Origin: UBA11373 sp035291545 | GTDB lineage: Bacteria; Actinomycetota; Acidimicrobiia; Spongiisociales; UBA11373 | Assembly: GCA_035291545.1 (NCBI GenBank) | Contig: DATDRW010000087.1 | Span: 1 to 62,401, forward strand | DNA: 62,401 nt | Reading direction: 5' to 3' | In this document: in pieces, positions 8,258 to 16,503 of the stretch | Layout: each line of letters starts with the position of its first letter | How positions within the stretch are numbered: position 1 is the stretch's first letter | Notes under the pieces: model-generated | Told to the model about the DNA's origin: nothing | Databases searched by the model: none | Seen by the model: the letters and a program-made list of their open reading frames with translations, nothing else | Translations under genes and position numbers: made by a program

Positions 8258-8688
8258 CCGGCGCCGCCGGACACGAGCACCTCGATCGCTCTCCGGTATC
8301 CGGCCACGCCCTCGCCGCTGATCGTCGCCCGGCACGCCGGCGCGACGACCGACTTCGCCCGCCACTCCTCGCGGGCTGAGATGTCGGAGATGTGGACCTC
8401 GACGGTGTCGATGGCAACGGCCTCGATGGCGTCGTGGATCGCGTACGAGTAGTGGGTGAGTGCTCCCGGGTTGATGATGATGCCGTCGAAGCGGCCGATG
8501 GCTTCGTGGAGGCGGTCGATGATGGCTCCCTCGTGGTTCGACTGGAAGACGGTCACCGTGCAGCCGAGCTCGGCGCCCCACTGCCGGCACAGCTCCTCGA
8601 GGTCGCCGAGCGTGGTTTGCCCGTAGACGTCCGGCCGGCGGGTGCCGAGCAGGTTGAGGTTGGGTCCGTTGACGACGAGCACTCGCAT
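8254..8688 (-). CDS. aroQ: 3-dehydroquinate dehydratase, type II
   Basis: 144 residues, the size of type II dehydroquinases. The N-terminus MRVLVVNGPNLNLLGTRRPD contains the family signature and is followed by the catalytic Tyr loop (DVYGQTTL). FQSNHEGAIID, IINPGALTHYSYAI and EVHISDISARE carry the conserved Asn, His and Ser substrate-binding residues. It catalyses the third step of the shikimate pathway in the cytoplasm. A TAGCCT box ends 6 bases before the ATG. It is followed on the same strand, after upstream gene lplA-like, with a 9-base gap, but its own promoter suggests separate initiation. Confidence 0.93.
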   Translation of the reverse strand: MRVLVVNGPNLNLLGTRRPDVYGQTTLGDLEELCRQWGAELGCTVTVFQSNHEGAIIDRLHEAIGRFDGIIINPGALTHYSYAIHDAIEAVAIDTVEVHISDISAREEWRAKSVVAPACRATISGEGVAGYRRAIEVLVSGGAG

Positions 8689-8694
8689 GACCGC

Positions 8695-8700
8695 AGGCTA
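8695..8700 (-). promoter_or_regulatory. TANNNT -10 box (TAGCCT), leaderless type
   Basis: Ends 6 bases before the aroQ ATG at 8688 and overlaps the stop codon of the upstream lipoate-ligase-like gene. Confidence 0.55.
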
Positions 8701-9444
8701 TCGGGAGGGGTCGTGTTCCGGGGCGAGGCGGTCGGCGAGGCGGAGGCAAGCCTCGTCGAGGACGCCTTCTTGGACCTCGTGGCCGGCCGCGGCCAGGGCG
8801 GCAACGAGCGCGGTCACGACCCGGTCCACACCGATCCCGGGGAGGGCGAGGTCGAGGGCGCCGGTTGCCTCGGGACGCCAGTCGTACTCCAGGGCACGGT
8901 ACGCCGGGAGCAGCGGGCGGTTCACCAGTTCCGGATCGGAGACGACGATCACCCCGCCGAGGTGGGCGGCACCCCGCACCAGGCGTTGCCCGACTCCCAT
9001 GACCTTGTGGATGCCTCCGAGGTTGACCGACCACTCGCCGGGGCAGTATTCCCCGGGCACCTCGCCGACGCGACCGTCGAGGCCGAGCGCGCGCAATGCC
9101 CCGACGACGAGGCCCGAGACGGTGCGAAACCGATCGCCGATCGTCTCGCGCGCCCGGGGCTCGGGCATCGCCCAGGAGAACGCGATCGTTCCCTCGTGGA
9201 ACACCGCGGCCCGTCCGCCGGCGAGACGCTCCACCGGCGCGAATCCGAGGGAAGAGACCGCCGCCACCGCCGCGCGGTATCCGGGGCGCACACGGTCTTG
9301 GCGCCCGAATGCGACCGACCGCTGCGGCGTCCACATGCGCAGGGTGGGGGGATCGTCACCGGCTGCGACCCGGTGCAGGATCGCCGACGAAATGGCGGTG
9401 TCCAGGGCCGGGGGATCGAAGCGGTCGGTGATCAGCCGCAGCAC
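8698..9444 (-). CDS. Lipoate-protein ligase A / octanoyltransferase-like protein
   Basis: 248 residues of the biotin/lipoate transferase fold (BPL/LplA/LipB superfamily). Recognisable landmarks are the early WTPQRSVAFGRQD segment, the lipoate-loop RLAGGRAAVFHEGTIAFSW (RRxxGGGxVxHxxG-like, degenerate) and the lysine in NLGGIHKVMGVGQR, equivalent to the catalytic Lys of LplA. It may attach lipoate or octanoate to E2 subunits; an E2 with a lipoyl domain is encoded at 50100. LplA and LipM-like activities cannot be separated by eye. A TACCCT box ends 6 bases before the GTG start. Confidence 0.75.
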   Translation of the reverse strand: MLRLITDRFDPPALDTAISSAILHRVAAGDDPPTLRMWTPQRSVAFGRQDRVRPGYRAAVAAVSSLGFAPVERLAGGRAAVFHEGTIAFSWAMPEPRARETIGDRFRTVSGLVVGALRALGLDGRVGEVPGEYCPGEWSVNLGGIHKVMGVGQRLVRGAAHLGGVIVVSDPELVNRPLLPAYRALEYDWRPEATGALDLALPGIGVDRVVTALVAALAAAGHEVQEGVLDEACLRLADRLAPEHDPSR

Positions 9445-9450
9445 CCGGCG

Positions 9451-9456
9451 AGGGTA
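9451..9456 (-). promoter_or_regulatory. TANNNT -10 box (TACCCT), leaderless type
   Basis: Ends 6 bases before the GTG start of the lipoate-ligase-like gene at 9444. Confidence 0.5.
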
Positions 9457-9471
9457 CCGGCACCGGAGAGA

Positions 9472-9858
9472 TCAGCGTATGCCGGTGTCGTAGGAGAAGT
9501 CGAGGACCGTGGTCGAGTACGCCACCACGGTGACGTCCACCGGTGGCGCCGTTCCCAGCAGCCCATCGACCGCCTGGGGTACGACGTGGTAGAGCCCCGG
9601 GGAGAGGTCCACCGAGTAGCGGCCGTCGGCGTCCGTGGTCGCCTCGGCGACGGTGACCCCGGCGCCGTCGGTGATCTCGATCAGGGCATCGCCAACCGGC
9701 CGATCCGGGCAAGGCACCCCCACCTGGACCACCGGACAGGTGGGTCCGGCGGTCACGACTCCGGCGAGGTGGGCGGTGGCGGGAGCGGTGGTGGTGCCGG
9801 CGTCACCTGCACAGGCGGCCACTGCGAGGGCCAAGACGAGCGCGGCGACGGATCGCAT
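9472..9858 (-). CDS. Lipoprotein with carboxypeptidase-regulatory-like (SpaA/CarboxypepD_reg) domain
   Basis: 128 residues from ATG 9858. The N-terminus (MRSVAALVLALAVAACAGD) is a lipoprotein signal peptide with lipobox AVAAC. A Thr/Ala linker follows, then a single beta-sandwich-like module containing GDALIEITDGAG, DADGRYSVDLSPGLYHVVP, the pattern of prealbumin-like/CarboxypepD_reg repeats. It is probably anchored outside the membrane. A longer start at 9927 would add an Arg-rich segment before the signal peptide and is less likely. Function is unknown. It is divergent from another lipoprotein gene. Confidence 0.68.
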   Translation of the reverse strand: MRSVAALVLALAVAACAGDAGTTTAPATAHLAGVVTAGPTCPVVQVGVPCPDRPVGDALIEITDGAGVTVAEATTDADGRYSVDLSPGLYHVVPQAVDGLLGTAPPVDVTVVAYSTTVLDFSYDTGIR

Positions 9859-9968
9859 ACCGGTTCGACGGGTGGCGGGCCGGCTCCGGTTCCACGCCGC
9901 CGACAAATACCGAACCAGGTTGGGCACCCGTCCGACGATAATCGCTACACCGACCGGCGGAGGCCCCG

Positions 9969-10649
9969 GTGCAACGAGTCATCAGGATGATCGCGATGGC
10001 GCTCCTCGTCGCGTCGTGCGGTGATGCGTTGGGCGGTGTCGGTGACCTCTCCCACAGGATCGTCTACGGCGACGAGACCACCACGACGACGAGCCTCGCT
10101 CCGGCGCAGAGCCAGGTCCTGCGGCTCCGGGGGATCACCGACCTGGTTTGGTGGAACGACGGCATCGACTCCGACACCACCGGTCTGGACCGCGAGCCCA
10201 TGATCACGGCGGTGTGGCTCCGCGGCGACAAGATCAACCCGTTCGTCCAGGCCAGCCGGCGCGAGATCGCCACGGCGCTTCCCGGCATCGAGTTCCCCCA
10301 ATTGGCCCCCGAGACCGTGACCCACGTGTCGTCTCAGCTGCTCTACGACCAACTGACCGGGATTCTCGACGCCTCGACGGCTGCGGCTTTCGGGCTTTGG
10401 GCGGGGGAGCCCTACGACCTACCCCGGGCAGAAGGTCAGCTCGCCGTGCTGCGGGTCGGGCTGAAGACGTTCGAGGACGATGCCGAGGACGAGGTCTTCT
10501 CGTTCCGGGTCACCGACGGACGGGAGCTCACCTGGACGGAAGGGGGCTACGTCTACCAGCTGTTCTGCCGCACCGGAGTCAGCGAGGCGGCGTGCTTCGA
10601 GATGGCCGAGTCGACCATCCCGCTGTCGCTCATCGTGGCGCTTCCCTGA
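9969..10649 (+). CDS. Predicted lipoprotein of unknown function
   Basis: 226 residues. The N-terminus (MQRVIRMIAMALLVASCGD) is a short signal peptide ending in the lipobox LVASC, followed by a Thr-rich linker. The remainder is a soluble domain with several acidic stretches (FEDDAEDEVFSFRV) and Cys residues near the C-terminus that could form a disulfide (FCRT, ACFE). I recognise no family. GTG 9969 is preceded by GGCGGAGG, 7 bases upstream. It lies just upstream of an ABC exporter on the same strand with a 53-base gap. Confidence 0.65.
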   Translation: MQRVIRMIAMALLVASCGDALGGVGDLSHRIVYGDETTTTTSLAPAQSQVLRLRGITDLVWWNDGIDSDTTGLDREPMITAVWLRGDKINPFVQASRREIATALPGIEFPQLAPETVTHVSSQLLYDQLTGILDASTAAAFGLWAGEPYDLPRAEGQLAVLRVGLKTFEDDAEDEVFSFRVTDGRELTWTEGGYVYQLFCRTGVSEAACFEMAESTIPLSLIVALP

Positions 10650-10702
10650 TCGCGTCCGCGCGTCGCGGCGATACCCTCCTTCGGCGATCACCGGGAGGCA
10701 CC

Positions 10703-12610
10703 GTGTTCCACCAGGGCAATTGGTGGTCCTACATCCAGTACGACGAGGAGCAGGATCGGCCGACAGTCGACCGGGCGCTGCTGCGCCGCGTCCTCGGGTA
10801 CGCCCAGCCCTACCGCGGCCTGCTTGCCGTGGTGATCGGGACGATCGTGGTGATCACGCTGATCTCGCTCGCGCCCCCGCTCCTCATGCGGGACCTGCTC
10901 GACACCGCCATTCCCACCGGTGACCTGGGCCGGGTGACGCTGCTCGGCATCGGCATGGTGGCGGTGCCCCTGCTCAGCGGTGTGGTCGGGGTGGTGCAGC
11001 GCTGGGCGTCGGCGAGGGCGGGTGAAGGGATGATCTTCGACCTCCGCACCGGCGTGTACGCCCACCTTCAGCGGATGTCGCTCGGTTTCTTCACCACCAC
11101 CCGGCCCGGCGAGCTCATGTCCCGACTCAACAGCGATGTCGTCGGCGCCCAGTCGGCGATCACCGGGACCCTCGTCTCCGTTGCGTCCAACGGCCTCGCG
11201 GTGGTGGCGACGATCGCCGTGATGCTCAGCCTCGAGTGGCGGTTGACGCTGGTGGCGGTGGCGATCCTGCCCCTCTTCATCTGGCCGAGCCGCCGCGTCG
11301 GCCGGGTACTGCGCAAGGTGACGCGCAATCAGATGCAGGCCAACGCCCGCATGAACTCGGCGATGAACGACACGCTCAACCTGAGCGGAGCGCTGCTGGT
11401 GAAGCTCTTCGGTCGCACCGCCGACGAAGACCGCCGATTCTCCGGCCACGCCGCCTCGGTGCGGAACCTCGGGGTGCGCCGCGCCCTCATCGGGAGGTGG
11501 TTCTTCATGGCGCTCGGCGTGGTGAGCGCCCTGGGCACCGCGCTCGTCTTCTGGCTTGGGGCGGTCCTCGTCATCCGGGGTGCCCTCACCATCGGGACCA
11601 TCGTCGCCCTGTCGGCCTACCTGAGCCAGTTGTACGGGCCGCTGTCCGCGCTCTCCAACACCCGCGTCGAGCTCGCCACCTCGCTGGTGTCGTTCGAGCG
11701 GGTCTTTGAGGTGCTCGATCTCCCTCGCGACGTGGGCGAACCCGACCCGGCGGCACACCTCGACGACGTCGCCGGGCGCGTGACCTTCGAGGACGTGGCC
11801 TTCGACTACCGGGCGGCGATGCCGTCCGGGCTGGAGCACGTGGAGCGGTTCTCCTGGTCCCACCCGCCCGAGGAGGACGCCGCCGCGGCGACGCCGGTCT
11901 CCGGGCGGGGAAGGGCGATCGAGCACCTCGATTTCGACGTGCAGCCGGGAACCCTGGTGGCCCTCGTGGGCCCGAGCGGAGCCGGGAAGACGACGGTCAC
12001 GTACCTCATCCCCCGTCTTTACGACACCACCGAAGGCCGGGTCCTCATCGACGGGCATGACGTCCGCACGCTCTCGTTCGAGACCATCGCCCGCAGCGTC
12101 GGGGTGGTCACCCAGGAGAACTACCTGTTCCACGACACGATCGCGGCGAATCTGCGCTACGCCCGTCCCGAGTCGACCCAGTCGGAACTGGAGGCGGCTG
12201 CCACGGCTGCGAACATCCACGACTTCGTCAGCGGGTTGCCGGAGGGATACGAGACCCTCGTGGGTGAGCGCGGTTACCGCCTTTCCGGAGGGGAGAAGCA
12301 ACGGGTCGCCATCGCCCGCGTGATCCTCAAGGATCCGCGGATCCTGGTGCTCGACGAAGCAACCTCCCACCTGGACGCCCGATCCGAGGCTCTGATCAAG
12401 GAGGCCCTGGAACGGGTGATGGCGGGGCGGACCTCATTCGTCATCGCCCACCGCCTGTCGACGGTGCTCGCCGCCGATCGGATCCTCGTCCTCGATCGGG
12501 GGCGTCTCGTCGAGGAAGGCCGTCACGACGAGCTCCTGGCTGCCGGAGGATTGTATGCCGAGCTATTCCGGACCCAGTTCGCCCCTGCATCGGCTCATCC
12601 CGGGGTGTGA
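10703..12610 (+). CDS. ABC exporter, fused membrane and ATPase domains
   Basis: 635 residues, half-transporter with an N-terminal type IV exporter domain of about six helices (residues about 35-320) and a C-terminal nucleotide-binding domain. Walker A is GPSGAGKTT, the Q-loop lies in VVTQENYLFHDT, the signature is YRLSGGEKQR, Walker B is ILVLDEATSHLDA, and the switch His is in IAHRLSTV. About 40 residues rich in Ala/Glu/Pro are inserted near the start of the nucleotide-binding domain (SWSHPPEEDAAAA). It probably works as a homodimer; lipid or drug export is family inference. GTG 10703 has the ribosome site GGGAGG, which decides the start. Confidence 0.88.
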   Translation: MFHQGNWWSYIQYDEEQDRPTVDRALLRRVLGYAQPYRGLLAVVIGTIVVITLISLAPPLLMRDLLDTAIPTGDLGRVTLLGIGMVAVPLLSGVVGVVQRWASARAGEGMIFDLRTGVYAHLQRMSLGFFTTTRPGELMSRLNSDVVGAQSAITGTLVSVASNGLAVVATIAVMLSLEWRLTLVAVAILPLFIWPSRRVGRVLRKVTRNQMQANARMNSAMNDTLNLSGALLVKLFGRTADEDRRFSGHAASVRNLGVRRALIGRWFFMALGVVSALGTALVFWLGAVLVIRGALTIGTIVALSAYLSQLYGPLSALSNTRVELATSLVSFERVFEVLDLPRDVGEPDPAAHLDDVAGRVTFEDVAFDYRAAMPSGLEHVERFSWSHPPEEDAAAATPVSGRGRAIEHLDFDVQPGTLVALVGPSGAGKTTVTYLIPRLYDTTEGRVLIDGHDVRTLSFETIARSVGVVTQENYLFHDTIAANLRYARPESTQSELEAAATAANIHDFVSGLPEGYETLVGERGYRLSGGEKQRVAIARVILKDPRILVLDEATSHLDARSEALIKEALERVMAGRTSFVIAHRLSTVLAADRILVLDRGRLVEEGRHDELLAAGGLYAELFRTQFAPASAHPGV

Positions 12611-12624
12611 TCCGGGGGCGGGGG

Positions 12625-12630
12625 TATCGT
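12625..12630 (+). promoter_or_regulatory. TANNNT -10 box (TATCGT), internal promoter for murT
   Basis: Ends 6 bases before ATG 12637. It supports that ATG over the GTG at 12607 and suggests murT-gatD can be transcribed without the upstream ABC gene. Confidence 0.5.
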
Positions 12631-12636
12631 GCCGCG

Positions 12637-13935
12637 ATGGTCCGTCTCCGCTGCGCCGTCACCCTGGCACGCCTCGCCCGGACGCTGAGCCGGGTGGCCG
12701 GGCGCGGAGGAACCGCATTCCCCGGGTTGGTCGCCCTCCGTATCGACCCGCGAGTGATCGAGAAGTTGGTGGCGAGCATTCCCCAGGGCGTGGTCGTGGT
12801 CACCGGAACCAACGGGAAGACGACGACGGCAAAGATGATCACGACGATGCTCACCGGCTCGGGGTGGACGGTCCTCGCCAACCGGACGGGCTCCAACCTG
12901 GCGCGGGGTGTGGCCGCGGCCCTGGTCGGCGCCGTCCGGCGCGGGCGACTCTGCGTCGATGCCGCCGTCTTCGAGATCGACGAGGCGGCCGTGCGTGACC
13001 TCGGGCCCCGACTCCGGCCGCGCCTGATCGTCGTCACCAACTTGGCCCGCGACCAGCTCGACCGGTACGGGGAGCTGGATACCACCGCTCGTCACGTCGC
13101 CGCCGCCGTGGCGGCGAGCCGTATCGCGGTACTCGCCGCCGACGACCCGATGGTGGCCCGGCTCGGCGCAGGACGCAGCGCCGAATCGCCGGAGGGCGGC
13201 GAGATCGCGTGGTTCGGGGCCGTGCCCGAGATCAAGGCGACCTTGCCCGACGACCGGGCGTTGTACGGGTACGCCGAGGCCGGTCACGCGGGGCCGTTCG
13301 ATGCGCGGTTGACCCGCACGACGCCGGATGGTGACGGCCAATCGATCGCGGTGACCGTCGATCGGCGCGAGGTGGCGGTCTTCCTGCAGGTACCGGGGGT
13401 GTACAACGGGTACAACGCCACCGCGGCCCTGCTCGCGGTGTCCCGGCTCGGGATCGACCCGGTGTCCGCAGCGGTCCACCTCTCGGCGATGGCCCCCGCG
13501 TTCGGACGGGGACAGGTCGTCGACTATCACGGGAGACGCGTCAGACTCGTCCTGGTGAAAAACCCGGCCGGGCTCAACCAGGCCATCCGGTTGCTGTGCG
13601 ACGAGCCCACCCCGTCTGCGGTGCTGATCGCCATCAACGACAACCACGCCGACGGTCGTGACGTGTCGTGGCTGTGGGACGCCTCGGTGGAGGCGCTGGC
13701 GGCGACCCCGCACCGGTTCGGGGCCGGGGGGATTCGTTCCGCCGACATGGCGCTTCGCTTCAAGTACGCCGGGATCGACTCCTGGGTAGAGCGCGACGAC
13801 CGTCGCGCCCTCGAACGCCTGGTGGCGGACGCGGCCGCGGGCGATGCCGTCTATCTGATCCCGACCTACACAGCCATGCTCTCGTTCCTCGAGTTGCTCC
13901 TGCCGGGACGCTCGCCCGAGGAGGTGTGGTCGTGA
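12637..13935 (+). CDS. murT: Lipid II isoglutaminyl synthase, Mur ligase-like subunit MurT
   Basis: 432 residues. The Mur ligase ATP site is VVVTGTNGKTT (residues about 54-63) and the C-terminal DUF1727 domain (LVKNPAGLNQAI, AINDNHADGRDVSWLWD) is characteristic of MurT. With GatD it amidates the alpha-carboxylate of D-Glu in lipid II at the inner face of the membrane. The next gene is gatD, overlapping by four bases. The middle domain lacks the CxxC...CxxC zinc ribbon that I expect in MurT; only three scattered Cys residues exist. ATG 12637 is preferred over GTG 12607 because of the promoter box and the usual MurT N-terminus. Confidence 0.9.
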   Translation: MVRLRCAVTLARLARTLSRVAGRGGTAFPGLVALRIDPRVIEKLVASIPQGVVVVTGTNGKTTTAKMITTMLTGSGWTVLANRTGSNLARGVAAALVGAVRRGRLCVDAAVFEIDEAAVRDLGPRLRPRLIVVTNLARDQLDRYGELDTTARHVAAAVAASRIAVLAADDPMVARLGAGRSAESPEGGEIAWFGAVPEIKATLPDDRALYGYAEAGHAGPFDARLTRTTPDGDGQSIAVTVDRREVAVFLQVPGVYNGYNATAALLAVSRLGIDPVSAAVHLSAMAPAFGRGQVVDYHGRRVRLVLVKNPAGLNQAIRLLCDEPTPSAVLIAINDNHADGRDVSWLWDASVEALAATPHRFGAGGIRSADMALRFKYAGIDSWVERDDRRALERLVADAAAGDAVYLIPTYTAMLSFLELLLPGRSPEEVWS

Positions 13936-14651
13936 CGGCACCGGTCGTCCTCGTTCACCTGTACCCGCGCCGGATGAACATCTACGGCGACACCGGCAAC
14001 GTCCTGGCTCTGCGCCGGAGGCTGGAGTGGCGGGGCTACCCGGTGCGGGTGGTGCCGGTCGACGAGGGCAACCCCTTCGATCTCGAGGAGGCGGACATCG
14101 TGGTAGCGGGTGGGGGAGAGGACGCTTCACAACTCGCGATCGCCGGCGACCTCGTCGATCGGGGGGCGGCGGTCCATCGGGCGGTGCGCGACGGCGTCGT
14201 CTTCCTCACGGTGTGCGGCACCTATCAGCTGTTCGGGAGGCGTTTCGTGACCGCAGACGGTGCCGAGATCCCGGGTATCGGCGTCTTCGCCGCCGAGACC
14301 ATCGGAGGGGGCAGCAGGATGATCGGCAATGTCGTCGTAGATACGCCGTGGGGAGATCTGGTCGGTTTCGAGAACCACAGCGGCCGAACGGCGCTCGATC
14401 CCGGGCAGCCGTCACTCGGGCGGGTGCGGCGGGGGTTCGGGAACAACGACATGACCGCCGAGGAGGGAGCGAGCGTGGAGAACTGCTTTGGGACGTACCT
14501 GCACGGTTCCGTGCTCCCCAAGAACCCGGCATTCGCCGACGAGCTGATCCGGCGGGCGCTGCAGCGGCGAAACGGTGCGCCCGTCACCCTGCAACCTCTC
14601 GACGATGCGGTCGAGAGGCGAGCGGCGGCGACGGCGGCGACGCGACCCTGA
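13932..14651 (+). CDS. gatD: Lipid II isoglutaminyl synthase, glutamine amidotransferase subunit GatD
   Basis: 239 residues, class I (CobB/CobQ-like) glutamine amidotransferase. The nucleophile Cys is C95 in LTVCGTYQLFG and the catalytic His is H191 in TYLHGSVLPKNP. It hydrolyses glutamine and passes ammonia to MurT. The N-terminal LYPRRMNIYGDTGNVL is typical of GatD. The start GTG overlaps the murT stop by four bases, giving coupled translation of the two subunits. The C-terminus carries a short Ala/Arg-rich tail. Confidence 0.92.
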   Translation: MTAPVVLVHLYPRRMNIYGDTGNVLALRRRLEWRGYPVRVVPVDEGNPFDLEEADIVVAGGGEDASQLAIAGDLVDRGAAVHRAVRDGVVFLTVCGTYQLFGRRFVTADGAEIPGIGVFAAETIGGGSRMIGNVVVDTPWGDLVGFENHSGRTALDPGQPSLGRVRRGFGNNDMTAEEGASVENCFGTYLHGSVLPKNPAFADELIRRALQRRNGAPVTLQPLDDAVERRAAATAATRP

Positions 14652-14657
14652 GCGGAC

Positions 14658-15032
14658 TCAGGAGGCGAGTGGCACCGCGTCGGGTCGATCGACTGCGACG
14701 GCAAACTCGAGGCCCTCGGCCGACGATCGGAGCAGGTAGAGCGCCTCGATGTTCACACCGCTGTCGGCCAGCCGACGCGCCATTCGAGCAAGGGCGCCGG
14801 GCTCCGGTGGGAGCTCGGTGGTCAGCACGGGACGCTCTTCGAACGCCATCCCTGCTCCCCGGAGCACCGACCTCGCCATCTCGGAATCGGAGACGACGAG
14901 GTGCACGACCCCGCGCGCTCCGGCGCCGAAGGCGGCGACCGCTTCGATGTGCACCCCGGCGTCGTCGAGCCGTTCTGCGAGCGCAGCCAACATGCCCGGG
15001 GCGTTGGCCAGTCTGACGGTGAACTCGGTCAC
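14658..15032 (-). CDS. Tandem ACT-domain protein
   Basis: 124 residues containing two ACT-like halves. The first starts MTEFTVRLANAPGMLAALAE and the second LTTELPPEPGALARMARRL; each has the Gly (or Pro-Gly) at the beta1-alpha1 turn where amino acids bind. No catalytic domain is attached. Such stand-alone proteins are presumed amino-acid sensors or regulatory subunits. A TAGCCT box ends 6 bases before the GTG start. The gene ends 6 bases from the convergent gatD. Confidence 0.78.
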   Translation of the reverse strand: MTEFTVRLANAPGMLAALAERLDDAGVHIEAVAAFGAGARGVVHLVVSDSEMARSVLRGAGMAFEERPVLTTELPPEPGALARMARRLADSGVNIEALYLLRSSAEGLEFAVAVDRPDAVPLAS

Positions 15033-15038
15033 GCCCTC

Positions 15039-15044
15039 AGGCTA
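15039..15044 (-). promoter_or_regulatory. TANNNT -10 box (TAGCCT), leaderless type
   Basis: Ends 6 bases before the GTG start of the ACT protein at 15032. Confidence 0.5.
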
Positions 15045-15064
15045 CGCCGGTTTGGGACGGTTGG

Positions 15065-15946
15065 TCAGGGGAATCTCTGCAGGAAGGCGACGAGGCGGCC
15101 CGCCACCTCGGGGCCGGCGTCCTCCTGGAGGAAGTGGCCCGCGCCGGCGACGACCTCGAGCTCGGCCGCTCCGGGGATGTGGTCGACGAACCGCCGGCCG
15201 GCCCGGAGGCTGAAGATGGGGTCGGTGTCGGAGAAGAGCACCTGCGCCGGGCCGCCCCACGATGCCAGCGCCTCCCGGGTCGACGCCATTTCGGCCGCAC
15301 CGGGGTCGGCCGGCGACCGGGGGACGATCAGGGGGAGCCGCCAGGCCCCCACCTTGTGCTCCCGCGTGGGGAAGGGAGCCTCGTATCCCGCGATCACCGA
15401 TCGGTCCCAGGGCCGGGCGGCGGCGTTGGCCATGATCATGCCGATCGGGAGATCAGGATTGGCCGCGACGAAGCCCCGCCAGGCATCGAAGGCAGGGTTG
15501 CCGCGCGTCCCTCCGGTGAACAGGCCGGTGTTGAGCAGCGACAGCCGCCGGAACCGCTGCGGGCGGCGCACCGCCACGGCGAGGCCGATGGGCCCTCCCC
15601 AGTCGTGGACGACCGCAGTGGCTCCATCGAGGTCGAGATGATCGACCAGTGCGAGCATGGCTTCGACCAGTCGGTCGTACGTGTAAAAGCCGGGATCAGA
15701 GGATTTGTCCGACTTTCCGAACCCCGGGTAGTCGGGCGCGATGGCGCGGAACCCCGAAGCCACCAGCGGTGGGATCACATGCCGGTAGAGGAACGACCAG
15801 GTCGGCTCGCCGTGGAACAGCACGACCGGAGGCCCGCTCCCCTCGTCGACGTAGTGGATTCGGAGGCCCTCCCAGACGAGGTGGTTCGGTGCGAAGGGAT
15901 AGTCGGGAAGGTCGGAAAAGCAGGCCTCGGGCGTGGTGAGGATCAC
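15065..15946 (-). CDS. Haloalkane dehalogenase-like alpha/beta hydrolase
   Basis: 293 residues, alpha/beta hydrolase close to haloalkane dehalogenase subfamily I. The oxyanion and halide region reads FHGEPTWSFLYR, the nucleophile elbow is VVHDWGGPIG (D115, followed by halide-stabilising W116), the acid is D242 in FSDTDPIF, and the base is H271 in GAGHFLQED. All expected catalytic residues are therefore present, in the D-D-H order of subfamily I. The real substrate may be a haloalkane or another ester or epoxide. GTG 15946 overlaps the stop of the upstream Usp gene by four bases. Confidence 0.82.
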   Translation of the reverse strand: MILTTPEACFSDLPDYPFAPNHLVWEGLRIHYVDEGSGPPVVLFHGEPTWSFLYRHVIPPLVASGFRAIAPDYPGFGKSDKSSDPGFYTYDRLVEAMLALVDHLDLDGATAVVHDWGGPIGLAVAVRRPQRFRRLSLLNTGLFTGGTRGNPAFDAWRGFVAANPDLPIGMIMANAAARPWDRSVIAGYEAPFPTREHKVGAWRLPLIVPRSPADPGAAEMASTREALASWGGPAQVLFSDTDPIFSLRAGRRFVDHIPGAAELEVVAGAGHFLQEDAGPEVAGRLVAFLQRFP

Positions 15947-16437
15947 TGGTCGTCGTTCCCGGCGTGGCCCCGCGTGGGAACCACGAGCACGGGGCGACGC
16001 GCCTCACTGATCACCCGGGTCGAGACGCTCTCCCACTGGCTTTCGTCGAAGAGTTGTTTGGTGGCACCGACGACAATGACGTCCGCACCGAGCCGGTCGG
16101 CGGCCTCGAGGATCGTCGTTGCCGGGTCCTGACCCTCCACGTACTCCACGTCGGCGGCGACGCCGTATGCGGCGAGGGCCGAGACGAGTGGTTCGGTGAG
16201 GCGGGCACCCCGCTCTTCGACGTACCGGGCGATGATGGCGTCCTCGGCGGAGGACCACATCGGGCTCCCCTCGGTGAGGGGATGCCACTCGTCGGATCGG
16301 ATCTCGTCGAGGAAGGACCGCGGCACTTCGATGACCGTCATCACGACGACCTCGCCGTCGGGTCCGCTGAGCCGTTCCACGATGCGGGCCACCCCCTCAG
16401 GGCTGAGCACCCCGGCGGTGGCGATGAGGATGCGCAT
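15943..16437 (-). CDS. Universal stress protein family
   Basis: 164 residues with the UspA fold: N-terminal RILIATAG, an acidic helical middle, and the C-terminal VIVVGATKQLFDESQWESVS then PVLVVPTRG. The ATP-binding glycine pattern GxxGxxG(S/T) of the ATP-binding subfamily is replaced by GATKQLFD, so nucleotide binding is uncertain. It is translationally coupled to the downstream dehalogenase-like gene. A TAGGCT box ends 9 bases before the ATG. Confidence 0.82.
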   Translation of the reverse strand: MRILIATAGVLSPEGVARIVERLSGPDGEVVVMTVIEVPRSFLDEIRSDEWHPLTEGSPMWSSAEDAIIARYVEERGARLTEPLVSALAAYGVAADVEYVEGQDPATTILEAADRLGADVIVVGATKQLFDESQWESVSTRVISEARRPVLVVPTRGHAGNDDQ

Positions 16438-16446
16438 CAGACGGAA

Positions 16447-16452
16447 AGCCTA
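16447..16452 (-). promoter_or_regulatory. TANNNT -10 box (TAGGCT), leaderless type
   Basis: Ends 9 bases before the ATG of the Usp gene at 16437; it heads the Usp-dehalogenase operon. Confidence 0.45.
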
Positions 16453-16491
16453 TCGGTACGCGGGCCCTCGCGCTTCGCCACCAGGAAGACC

Positions 16492-16497
16492 TAGGGT
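16492..16497 (+). promoter_or_regulatory. TANNNT -10 box (TAGGGT), leaderless type
   Basis: Ends 6 bases before the ATG of the flavin reductase-like gene at 16504. Confidence 0.5.
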
Positions 16498-16503
16498 GGC
16501 GCG

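Noticed and set aside
7076..9334. Very long minus-strand open frame opposite the aminotransferase and lipoate ligase region
   Set aside because: Product is Arg/Pro/Gly-rich without recognisable domains and overlaps three clear genes; typical GC-rich shadow.
10688..12370. Long minus-strand open frame opposite the ABC exporter
   Set aside because: Charged low-complexity product with no motif; the plus-strand ABC exporter with all ATPase motifs explains the region.
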